NCBI RefSeq assembly: GCF_900167135.1
Contig: NZ_FUWZ01000008.1
Location: 148,626-212,625, forward strand
From: Chitinophaga eiseniae
GTDB taxonomy: Bacteria > Bacteroidota > Bacteroidia > Chitinophagales > Chitinophagaceae
Direction: 5' to 3'
DNA: 64,000 nt
Shown here: piece by piece, positions 35,620 to 42,931 of the stretch
Position numbering within the stretch: the first letter of the stretch is position 1
Layout: every line of letters begins with the position of its first letter
Program-made: the position numbers and the translations under genes
The notes under the pieces: generated by a model
Seen by the model: only the letters and a program-made list of their open reading frames with translations
Database searches by the model: none
Told to the model about the DNA's origin: nothing

Positions 35620-36630
35620 TTATTCGGATATCACCAGCGTACTGTCGGTGATGGTATAATGGAATGGTTTGGAACGGCTCAGGTAGTACATGATGTCCTG
35701 CAGGGAATTGTTCCTGAAAGCGCCTGTCATCCGGTATTGCCGTGGTGCATCGGCTTCAAACACCACATGTTTGCCGAAATTGCGCTCAAGGCTGGCGCAG
35801 ATCTCTTCCAGCGTGTTGTTACGGAACACGAGGCGTCCTTCCGTCCAGGCTTTGTCGTCCAGGCTGGTGGTGGTGTCTTTGACAAGGGTGCCGGTACGGG
35901 AGGTGTAAGACACTTTCACATCGGGCGTGATCAGGATGGTATCCCGTGTTTGTTTGGCATCGTTGTACCTGGGGATAAATGCTACTTTCCCGCTTACGAC
36001 GGCAGTCTGCACCGGTTCGTTGTGATAAGCCCGGATATTAAACGCGGTGCCCAGTACTTTAACGGTGCCCTCCCGCAGGTGCACGATGAACGGACGTTTT
36101 ACGTCGTCCGCCACTTCGAGGAACGCCTCTCCTTCCAGGTATACTTCGCGGCTGTCGCCGAACTGCCGCGGGTATTTGAGTTCACTTTCCGCGTTCAGCC
36201 AGATGCGGGTACCGTCGGCCAGTGTCAGGAAGGATTTGATGCCTTTGGGATTGGCCTGCTGCCGCCATTGCAGGGAGTTGCCTGCCAGCGGCGAGGTAGC
36301 GGGGTGCGGCCGGAACAACAGGAATACACCGGCGGCCAGCCCGGATACCACCGCCGCTGCCGCCGCCCATTGCCAGCGGAAGGTTTTTCTTTTTTCTTTT
36401 TCGGGAGATAAGGGGGCCGCCTTTATTTTAGACAACGTGCGTTGCAGCACCAGTTCCGCGTTGCTGGCCTCCCGGTGAGGAGCCTCCGCAAAGTAGCGGG
36501 ACAACTGATGGTAGCGGGTCTTTAGCTCCGGGTATTGCTCCAGCAGGGCATCCAGTTCCCTTATCTCATCGGGAGTGGCCACCCCGGCCAGTTTACGCGT
36601 GATCAGCTGTATAAATGCATCGTTTGGCAT
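35620..36630 (-). CDS. FecR-family anti-sigma factor
   Basis: 336 residues from the ATG at 36630. The N-terminal cytoplasmic part (about 1-80; TPDEIRELDALLEQYPELK) binds the sigma factor. One transmembrane helix follows (WQWAAAAAVVSGLAAGVFLLF region, about 82-102), then the periplasmic FecR domain (SFLTLADGTRIWLNAESELKYP) and the C-terminal STN-contacting domain (MTGAFRNNSLQDIMYYLS). It relays SusC occupancy to the ECF sigma factor. Confidence 0.92.
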   Translation of the reverse strand: MPNDAFIQLITRKLAGVATPDEIRELDALLEQYPELKTRYHQLSRYFAEAPHREASNAELVLQRTLSKIKAAPLSPEKEKRKTFRWQWAAAAAVVSGLAAGVFLLFRPHPATSPLAGNSLQWRQQANPKGIKSFLTLADGTRIWLNAESELKYPRQFGDSREVYLEGEAFLEVADDVKRPFIVHLREGTVKVLGTAFNIRAYHNEPVQTAVVSGKVAFIPRYNDAKQTRDTILITPDVKVSYTSRTGTLVKDTTTSLDDKAWTEGRLVFRNNTLEEICASLERNFGKHVVFEADAPRQYRMTGAFRNNSLQDIMYYLSRSKPFHYTITDSTLVISE

Positions 36631-36715
36631 GATAAAATGGAATCCAGTACAATACAAGGACAGGTAAACCGGTCACAATTACTTACAGGCGAAAAAATTT
36701 TTTTTGGAAGCGCTT

Positions 36716-37321
36716 TCAGAGGAGCTGGGCGGATATATAAAAGAGGACGAGGAGCGGCGGCAGCATGTTGTTGCCTTTATGGAGCTTCGACAGGCCTTCC
36801 TGCAGCCGGCGCATAGCCCGGAAGAGCTGTGTTTCCACGGTACGTGGGGATATGTTCAGTATTTCGGCCACCTCCTTATATTTAAGTCCATCCTCTTTGA
36901 TCAGTTTAAAGATGCGCCGGCATTGCTCCGGCAGGGCGGCCACGATCTGGTCCATCTTAAAACGCAGCTCCTTCCATTCGAGGTCCTGTTCCGGGTCCGT
37001 ACTGTGGCGGAGATCGGCCATGCCCGTATCTTCAATGGAGACGATGCGCAGTTTGGAATACTGTTCGAGGTAATTCAGCGAATGGTTTTTGACGGCCACA
37101 AAAAGATATACCTGCAGGTTGGCTACTTTTTCCAGCTCATGGCGGCGATGCCATAGCTTCACAAATACATCCGACACAATTTCTTCCGCCACTTCCCGCG
37201 CATGTACATATTGCTCGCAGAAGTGCAGCAGCCGGTCATAAAAATGCCGGAACAAACAGGCGAAAGCCTGCTCATCGTCATAACGGGAAATGCTCGTTTG
37301 CCATTCACCAACGCTGGACAT
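36716..37321 (-). CDS. ECF-type RNA polymerase sigma factor
   Basis: 201 residues from the ATG at 37321. Region 2 (YDRLLHFCEQYVHAREVAEEIVSDVF) and region 4 (LPEQCRRIFKLIKEDGLKYKEVAEILNISPRTVETQL, core KYKEVAEILNISPRTVE) are clear. It belongs to the Bacteroidota FecI-like group that controls SusCD loci, with the anti-sigma factor 85 bp downstream, and is the likely activator of the mannan locus. Confidence 0.92.
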   Translation of the reverse strand: MSSVGEWQTSISRYDDEQAFACLFRHFYDRLLHFCEQYVHAREVAEEIVSDVFVKLWHRRHELEKVANLQVYLFVAVKNHSLNYLEQYSKLRIVSIEDTGMADLRHSTDPEQDLEWKELRFKMDQIVAALPEQCRRIFKLIKEDGLKYKEVAEILNISPRTVETQLFRAMRRLQEGLSKLHKGNNMLPPLLVLFYISAQLL

Positions 37322-37364
37322 ACGGAAGCGGTTATATTTACAGGACAATAATAACCAATAGGAT

Positions 37365-38252
37365 CTATAAATGCAACAAGGCCTTTACCTGTTTCACCTG
37401 TGAGGTGGTGACCCTCGTTTTGTCGTAAGCCAGGTAAATGGTCTGGCAGGGAGCCTGGGCGTCTGTCCAGAGTTGTTTCAGTTCTTTTTTACGCAGCAGG
37501 TCTTTTACCAGGTAGTCTGCCACGACGGTCACACCACTACCGGCAGCCAGCGCTTTCAGTATGCCGTCATAGTCCGGTATTACAAAGCGGGGCTTTATCT
37601 GCGGGCGTCTGTTGAAATTCTCCAGCCAGAAGCGGCGGGTAGCGGGAATATCGCTGCTGTAGGCATACCATGTTTGTTCACTCAGCCACGCTTCTGCTGC
37701 TGCGCTGTCTTTTTTCCGGATAGCTTTACGGAAGATGGTATCGTCCAGCCCGGCATTGCTGACCAACACCTGCTTTTCTTCCAGTACCGGCTCATACTGG
37801 ATGTTTTTTTCCTGGCCACAGGCGGTCGTCAGCGTAAAATACATGTCTCCCCGGACAACCTTTTCCAGCATCAGTTTCGTGTCTCCGAACTCAAAGATGA
37901 AGTTGGCGGCCGACTGGCTGATACGCGGGGCGATCACCGTCTGAAAAAATTCTTTCGGCGCCCCGATACAGGTAAGCGGCACCTCACGGGCGCAGGTGTT
38001 CCGGAAGTCCGTTTCCACGTTCTCCAGTTTCTCCACCGCATCGATGATCTGCGTATATAACAGTTTGCCGTAGTCGGTAGGTACCATGCGGCGCGGCTGT
38101 CTCTCAAACAGCGGATGACAGATATAAGCCTCCAGCGAGGCCAGGTGCTGGCTTACATTGGGCTGGGAAATGAGCAGCTCATGCGCCGCGCCTGTCAGCG
38201 TACCTGTCTGGTAGATAGCTTTAAAAGTTCTGAACCATTCAAAATTGACCAT
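37365..38252 (-). CDS. LysR-family transcriptional regulator
   Basis: 295 residues from the ATG at 38252. The winged HTH occupies residues 1-60 (FKAIYQTGTLTGAAHELLISQPNVSQHLASLE; core AAHELLISQPNVSQHLA), followed by a substrate-binding-protein-like sensor. It is divergent from the serine hydrolase gene (108 bp), the usual LysR arrangement, which makes that gene the first candidate target. A -7 element ends only 3 nt before the start codon. Confidence 0.9.
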   Translation of the reverse strand: MVNFEWFRTFKAIYQTGTLTGAAHELLISQPNVSQHLASLEAYICHPLFERQPRRMVPTDYGKLLYTQIIDAVEKLENVETDFRNTCAREVPLTCIGAPKEFFQTVIAPRISQSAANFIFEFGDTKLMLEKVVRGDMYFTLTTACGQEKNIQYEPVLEEKQVLVSNAGLDDTIFRKAIRKKDSAAAEAWLSEQTWYAYSSDIPATRRFWLENFNRRPQIKPRFVIPDYDGILKALAAGSGVTVVADYLVKDLLRKKELKQLWTDAQAPCQTIYLAYDKTRVTTSQVKQVKALLHL

Positions 38253-38255
38253 CAG

Positions 38256-38263
38256 CAAATATA
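38256..38263 (-). promoter_or_regulatory. lysR -7 promoter element (TATATTTG)
   Basis: Exact TAnnTTTG on the minus strand; only 3 nt separate it from the lysR ATG at 38252, so the mRNA would be leaderless or nearly so. No -33 box recognised. Confidence 0.45.
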
Positions 38264-38359
38264 TAAATTATTTTATGGTTCGGTATAAGTTATCCTATTT
38301 CCTTTATACCAAAAAGTGGCGCATTTTTGTGCTGTCAAACAAAAAATACAAACTACATC

Positions 38360-39637
38360 ATGAAAAAGTATATGACTACTGTCATTACCGCACTGGTAGT
38401 GGCCCTTACTTCCTATGCCCAGTCCGGATTGGACGTACAGCGGACTTCCCGTATCGACGATGTGATCAATCGCCATATAGCCGCAGGGCATATTCCCGGC
38501 GCCACCGCCCTGGTTATCCGCCACGGGCAGGTTGTTTATAACAAAGCTTTCGGCTACGCCGATGTGGCGGCCCGCAAGCCCATGCAAACCGACCATATCT
38601 TCCGCATTGCTTCGCAGACAAAAGCCATTACCAGTCTGGGCGTAATGATACTCTGGGAAGAAGGTAAGTTCCAGCTGGATGATCCGGTATCGAAGTTCAT
38701 TCCGGCGTTTAAGCATCCGCGGGTGAAAGTATCCTTTGATCCGAAGGACAGCAGCTACACCACGCGCCCTGCCAGCCGGGAGATCACGGTACGCGACCTG
38801 CTCCGTCATACCTCCGGTATCGCCTATGCTGCCGTGTTCAGCGATCCACAGATGCAGGCCATCTACGCCAAAGCGGGGGTCGGCAGCGGCATCGGCACGA
38901 TGGCGTCTGACCTGAAAACAAAAATGGCACTGCTGGCACAGCAGCCGCTGATGCACGATCCTGGCCAGGCATTCACCTACGGCCTCAACACCGACCTACT
39001 GGGTTATCTCATCGAAATATGGAGCGGTCAGCGGCTGGACGTGTTCCTGCAACAGCGCATATTCGCGCCGCTGGACATGCAGGACACTTATTTTCATCTG
39101 CCGGCGGGCAAACAACAAAAGCTGGTCACCCTTTATGAGGACGTCAACGGTAAAATGCAGCCTGTCAACCATCCTATCTACGAAGGTGTAGACCCGCTGT
39201 TCCCCCTTCGTCAGGGCACGTATCTCTCCGGCGGCGCGGGACTGGTATCCACCACAGGGGATTACGCCAAATTCCTGACGCTTCTTCTGCAAAAGGGAAA
39301 GTATTATAACAAGACCATTGTCAGTCCTGCTACGGTGGCGCTGATGCTTACCAATCAGCTTGAAACCGGCGTACGTCCGTCTCCCCTGCCGGCGCAGCCC
39401 GAACCCTTCAGCTTTGGATTTGGCTTCTCCCTGGAGACAAAAGAAAACGACCACCTTATGCCTTATAATATCGGCACCTTCAGCTGGGGTGGCGCTTTCA
39501 ATTCCCACTACTGGGCAGATCCAAAAGAAGGGCTGATCGGGCTGATATTTACGCAGGAGTATCTATCTCCCTACTGGAGTATCGGCGATGAGTTTAAAGT
39601 GGCGGTGTACCAGGCGTTGGAAAACCGGGCAAAGTAG
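38360..39637 (+). CDS. Beta-lactamase-fold serine hydrolase (class C/EstB-like)
   Basis: 425 residues from the ATG at 38360; signal peptide ending near SYAQS. The nucleophile motif is S-Q-T-K in RIASQTKAITSLG (near residue 85), and the second-motif Tyr is in FTYGLNTDLLGYLIE (near residue 208), the form seen in EstB-like esterases and D-aminopeptidase relatives rather than true AmpC enzymes. The C-terminal FSWGGAFNSHYWADP supplies the third (H/K-x-G-like) motif. Periplasmic esterase or peptidase; substrate unknown. Divergent from lysR. Confidence 0.88.
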   Translation: MKKYMTTVITALVVALTSYAQSGLDVQRTSRIDDVINRHIAAGHIPGATALVIRHGQVVYNKAFGYADVAARKPMQTDHIFRIASQTKAITSLGVMILWEEGKFQLDDPVSKFIPAFKHPRVKVSFDPKDSSYTTRPASREITVRDLLRHTSGIAYAAVFSDPQMQAIYAKAGVGSGIGTMASDLKTKMALLAQQPLMHDPGQAFTYGLNTDLLGYLIEIWSGQRLDVFLQQRIFAPLDMQDTYFHLPAGKQQKLVTLYEDVNGKMQPVNHPIYEGVDPLFPLRQGTYLSGGAGLVSTTGDYAKFLTLLLQKGKYYNKTIVSPATVALMLTNQLETGVRPSPLPAQPEPFSFGFGFSLETKENDHLMPYNIGTFSWGGAFNSHYWADPKEGLIGLIFTQEYLSPYWSIGDEFKVAVYQALENRAK

Positions 39638-39804
39638 CTCCTGAAACAGCGCACGGGTTTTAAATGTAAGCCTGTCCCTTTGTAACCAATATATTTTTTC
39701 CCGGGGCGTAAGCCCTGGGATTTTATGCATCGTGGCACCGTCATTTTGTGTGGCGGTAATCATGCCCAGGACTGCGCGACAGTCCCGGACCCGGGAAGTT
39801 TTCG

Positions 39805-39812
39805 TATCTTTG
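39805..39812 (+). promoter_or_regulatory. Bacteroidota-type -7 promoter element (TATCTTTG)
   Basis: TATCTTTGCACC is a very typical start-proximal sequence in this phylum. It points to the FemX-like gene 276 bp downstream, which would then have a long leader antisense to the small gene at 39836-40006. No -33 TTTG is present. Confidence 0.45.
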
Positions 39813-39835
39813 CACCCGTCATGTTACAGTTTTTA

Positions 39836-40006
39836 TCATATCACACCAGGCAACATCGTGCGCTTTCCGTTCCTGTAGCGGATATAGCGACCACTATCTC
39901 CTTTTGTTGCTTTTGTAAAAAGCTGTACTTCATTTCCAATTTCAAGGACTTCCATATACCAACCCCGGGCTGTTAAGCTTTTACAGCCGCGCATCGGGGA
40001 CTCCAT
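39836..40006 (-). CDS. Small basic protein, unknown
   Basis: 56 residues from the ATG at 40006 (an ATG ten codons upstream at 40036 is possible). The sequence has convincing protein character: SLTARGWYMEVLEIGNEVQ then GDSGRYIRYRNGKRTMLPG, with a strand-rich, basic C-terminal half. The same frame runs on as a long antisense ORF across the FemX gene; only this 3' part looks genuine. No family recognised. It is oriented against the FemX gene and could overlap its leader. Confidence 0.45.
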   Translation of the reverse strand: MESPMRGCKSLTARGWYMEVLEIGNEVQLFTKATKGDSGRYIRYRNGKRTMLPGVI

Positions 40007-40087
40007 ATTTATTTTATTATTTTTTATATGTTTCATTTCCGGCGGGAATTGAGGCGGCTTCTTTTTTTCACTCAACCGTGAAGCATT

Positions 40088-41209
40088 ATGTATATCGACA
40101 TTTGCAAAAAAGAGATCAGGCAGGTAAACAAGACGGCTATTTTGCAGCAGACCGCCTACTGGTCGGAGGTAAAGAGCCGGCAGGGCTGGGAAACCAGCGC
40201 GTTTGATTTTAAGGTGCGGCGACAGGATTTGTTTGCCGGCGCGGCAGACCAGGGTTATACCGTCAGTGACGTGCTGGTGATCCTGCGGCAGATCAGCGAT
40301 GAGCATTATATCGCCTACGTGCCTTATGGGCCGGAGATAGAGCCGGACACCGACTGCCAGGGCGTTTTCCTGGAAGCGCTGTCGGAGAGCCTGCGGCCAT
40401 TGCTGCCGGAGAAATGTATCATGATCCGGTATGACCTGGCGTGGCAATCGCACTGGTCGGGCGAAGACCAGTACTTTGATGAAAACGGCAGCTGGCTGGG
40501 GCCACCGGCCAAACAAATGCAGGAGCTGCGTTTTAATTACAGCACCCGTAGCCATAACCTGAAGAAGTCCAACACCGACATACTGCCTTCCAACACCATT
40601 TTTATGGACCTTCGGCAGGACGATCAGCTGCTGCTGGACCGGATGAAGGCCAAGACCCGTTACAATATTCAGCTGGCGGGCCGCAAAGGTGTGCAGGTAA
40701 AGGCCGCCGGGCTGGAGAATATTGACACGTGGTATAACCTGTACGCACAAACGTGCGCACGCAATGGCATTGTGCAGGAAGACATCAGCTATTTCAGGAC
40801 CATTTTGACCGCCCGTGCCAATAACAGCACCTCTCCCGCTGACGTAGAGATGTTGCTGGCAGAGGCAGACGGCATTCCGCTGGCCGCCATGTTCCTTGTG
40901 GTAGCAGGCCACCGCGGCACATACCTCTACGGGGCGTCTTCCAATACGCACCGCAACTTTATGGGCACGTATATGCTGCAATGGGAAGCCATGCGGCGGG
41001 CTAAACGTAAAGGTTGTACGGAGTATGACTTCTTCGGCGTATCCCCTGCGCCTGATCCGCAACATCCGTTGTACGGGCTGTATAAGTTCAAAAACGGCTT
41101 CGGCGGAACCCTGTTCCACCGGATGGGCTGCTGGGACTATCCCCTGCTGGAAGCCCCTTACGCCGCCTATACCGCAACAGAGCTGTATAGTAAGGGATAC
41201 CACCGGTGA
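40088..41209 (+). CDS. FemX/FemAB-like aminoacyltransferase
   Basis: 373 residues, cytoplasmic, built of two GNAT-like folds. Fem proteins transfer amino acids from aminoacyl-tRNA to lipid II. Matching segments are WSEVKSRQGWETSAF (N-terminal FemAB start), KTRYNIQLAGRKGVQV (near residue 197) and YLYGASSNTHRNFMGTYMLQWEAMRRAKRKGCTEYDFFG (core GTYMLQWEAM and GCTEYDFFGV). Bacteroidota generally have direct crosslinks without bridges, so a modified role in envelope or other aminoacyl transfer is possible. Confidence 0.85.
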   Translation: MYIDICKKEIRQVNKTAILQQTAYWSEVKSRQGWETSAFDFKVRRQDLFAGAADQGYTVSDVLVILRQISDEHYIAYVPYGPEIEPDTDCQGVFLEALSESLRPLLPEKCIMIRYDLAWQSHWSGEDQYFDENGSWLGPPAKQMQELRFNYSTRSHNLKKSNTDILPSNTIFMDLRQDDQLLLDRMKAKTRYNIQLAGRKGVQVKAAGLENIDTWYNLYAQTCARNGIVQEDISYFRTILTARANNSTSPADVEMLLAEADGIPLAAMFLVVAGHRGTYLYGASSNTHRNFMGTYMLQWEAMRRAKRKGCTEYDFFGVSPAPDPQHPLYGLYKFKNGFGGTLFHRMGCWDYPLLEAPYAAYTATELYSKGYHR

Positions 41210-41293
41210 TCAATAACGAATTACAAATACAGAGGTTTCTGATAGCGTGGTTTGCTGATAATCTTTCTAAAAACACTTTTCCAACAGGTGTTC

Positions 41294-41337
41294 ACTAATG
41301 ACCCTTCTAAAAGCGCTGACTAATGAATTGTCTAAAA
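41294..41337. repeat. Two 25-bp-spaced direct repeats upstream of the S24 regulator
   Basis: ACTAATGA-N4-TCTAAAA occurs at 41294 and again at 41319, exactly 25 bp apart; 16 of 25 positions agree. A further TCTAAAA lies at 41266. They precede the promoter of the HTH/S24 gene and could be its operators. Confidence 0.35.
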
Positions 41338-41376
41338 AAGAACTTTCTAATTCGTCATTCGTCATCCGTAATTGAT

Positions 41377-41384
41377 TACATTTG
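41377..41384 (+). promoter_or_regulatory. -7 promoter element (TACATTTG) of the S24 regulator
   Basis: Exact TAnnTTTG match 45 nt before the ATG at 41430, just downstream of the 25-bp direct repeats and of a TTCGTCATTCGTCAT tandem. Confidence 0.5.
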
Positions 41385-41429
41385 TGACCATTCATTATAA
41401 ATATAATTTATTTTAAATATAACCGGAAA

Positions 41430-42185
41430 ATGATGAAAAAGCCAACTTTCTGGGCAGGGAACCTGAAGATATTACGCACGCGGAAGAAGCTTTCACAGCA
41501 GCATCTGGCAGATCTGCTGGGTATCAACAGAAATAAAATTACAGCGCAGGAAAGCGGCAAAACAAGGAATCCTCGGCTGGAAGACCTGGTACTGATCTCC
41601 GATTTTTTCCGGGTGGACCTTGATACGTTTATCAAAAACGACCTGCAGCAAGCCACGGAAGAACAACTGCTGGCGCTGGACGCGGGCAATACGATGGACT
41701 TAACGGGCAAGCATATACGCATTCTGCCTATTACGGTGGACCAGGACAATGAAGAGAACATGGAATACGTGCCTGCAAGGGCTAAAGCAGGCTACCGCAG
41801 TGGTTTTGCTGATCCGGAGTTCATTGCCGGCCTGCCGAAGTTCACCCTGCCGGAACTGCCCCGTGGTAAAACCATCCGCATGTTCCCCATCTCAGGCGAT
41901 TCCATGCACCCCATCCCCGACGGCAGCCATATCATTGCGCAATACCTGGAGGACTGGTCTTACCTGAAAGACAACACGGCGTGTGTACTGGTACTGAAAG
42001 GCGGGGAGGAAGACATTATCTTCAAACTCGTCAGCAGCCGTATCAAACAAACAGGCACGCTGCTGCTGCGTTCTCTCAACGAAGAATACGATGCCTTTGA
42101 AGTGCCGGTGAGTGAAGTACTGGAAATATGGACTTTCATCGGTTACCTGAGCAAACAATTGCCGGAAATAACCGCCATGCAATAA
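41430..42185 (+). CDS. HTH/S24 (LexA-fold) transcriptional regulator
   Basis: 251 residues. The N-terminal XRE-type HTH is at residues 10-65 (LRTRKKLSQQHLADLLGINRNKITAQESG; core QHLADLLGINRNKITA). The C-terminal half is an S24 peptidase-like fold with the Ser motif PISGDSMHPIPDGSHI near residue 157 and a Lys region CVLVLKGGEEDIIFKLV. Domain order matches phage-repressor and LexA-like proteins; whether it cleaves itself is not clear, because the cleavage-site Ala-Gly was not identified. ATGs at 41430 and 41433 are both possible starts. Confidence 0.88.
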   Translation: MMKKPTFWAGNLKILRTRKKLSQQHLADLLGINRNKITAQESGKTRNPRLEDLVLISDFFRVDLDTFIKNDLQQATEEQLLALDAGNTMDLTGKHIRILPITVDQDNEENMEYVPARAKAGYRSGFADPEFIAGLPKFTLPELPRGKTIRMFPISGDSMHPIPDGSHIIAQYLEDWSYLKDNTACVLVLKGGEEDIIFKLVSSRIKQTGTLLLRSLNEEYDAFEVPVSEVLEIWTFIGYLSKQLPEITAMQ

Positions 42186-42340
42186 TAATACAATGCTTCC
42201 CGGGGACAAGCCCCCGGGAGGTGACGATAACCACAAGCTTCCTCTTCCCCATTCCCCAAATTGCGCCGCCTCTATATAAAAAAGAAAGAGGCTGCCCTAC
42301 AGTCAGGACAACCCCTTTTTCTAGCAACCGCAACAATTGC

Positions 42341-42865
42341 TTAGTTATAATTTACTGTAACCGGGAAAGGCAGCAGGGAGTTATAGACGCCCGCAGCCTG
42401 GTTAGGCCCTACAAACAGGGTAGCACCTACGTTCAGCGCCTGGGAGCCGCCAGTCAGCAAACCACCGGTAATCACGGATGGAGAACTGGTGAAAGCTGAT
42501 GCCAGCATAAATGCACCGGGAACAGTAGTGTTGTTCAAAACTACCGGAAGGATAGGCAGTGTAATGGCGTAAGTGTAGCCATTTTCACCTGCCACGGAGA
42601 AGAGCGCAGGCGTAACGGTACCAGTAGTAGGCAAGGTGGAGACACCGCCTGTAGTGGTACGGATACCGGCAGGGCTGAGCTTCAGCGTTCCCGGGATAGG
42701 GGAAGAAGCCAGGATACCGAAGTTCATGTCCAGCGTTTTGGTCAGGGTGATGGGGGTGATGATAGTAGCAGATGCATTGGCTGTTGCGGTAGCGGATGTT
42801 TGTGCAACTGCTTTACCAGCGAAGATAGCTGAAACGATAACCATTAATGATAACACCTTTTTCAT
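42341..42865 (-). CDS. DUF4402 secreted protein, candidate major fimbrial subunit
   Basis: 174 residues, signal peptide ending near AVAQT. The mature part is a DUF4402 beta-sandwich: ATIITPITLTKTLDMNFG, LKLSPAGIRTTTGGV, and the closing strand FPVTVNYN. It is rich in Ala, Thr, Ser, Val and Gly with no Cys in the mature chain, as in non-classical pilins and spore-coat-U-like subunits. It is the last gene of the chaperone-usher-type operon, 66 bp after the usher, a position that often gives the most abundant transcript. Polymerisation by donor-strand exchange is inferred, not shown. Confidence 0.8.
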   Translation of the reverse strand: MKKVLSLMVIVSAIFAGKAVAQTSATATANASATIITPITLTKTLDMNFGILASSPIPGTLKLSPAGIRTTTGGVSTLPTTGTVTPALFSVAGENGYTYAITLPILPVVLNNTTVPGAFMLASAFTSSPSVITGGLLTGGSQALNVGATLFVGPNQAAGVYNSLLPFPVTVNYN

Positions 42866-42931
42866 AAAATTTGGGTTTTAAAAAATGAATAATAAATGAG
42901 TGATTAAATAAAAAGTTTTGGGGTGATCAAA

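Larger units (their letters stand above)
39638..40087. other. 450-bp gap between the serine hydrolase and FemX-like genes
   Basis: It contains a TAnnTTTG promoter element on the plus strand (39805-39812) and a small leftward gene (39836-40006), both listed separately. The first 160 bp show no clear feature. A 51-codon plus-strand frame starting with ATG 39821 overlaps the small gene; its composition is not protein-like. Confidence 0.5.

Noticed and set aside
39821..39976. 51-codon plus-strand frame behind the TATCTTTG promoter
   Set aside because: The start is well placed, but the peptide is Cys/Phe/His-rich and unlike a protein, and the opposite strand codes better.
40007..41203. Upstream part of a 455-codon minus-strand open frame
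   Set aside because: It is antisense to the clear FemX-like gene; only its last 56 codons (39836-40006), outside that gene, look protein-like.
42198..42218. GC-rich hairpin after the S24 regulator
   Set aside because: Stem TCCCGGGG/CCCCCGGGA is clear but no T tract follows on either strand, so I do not call it a terminator.
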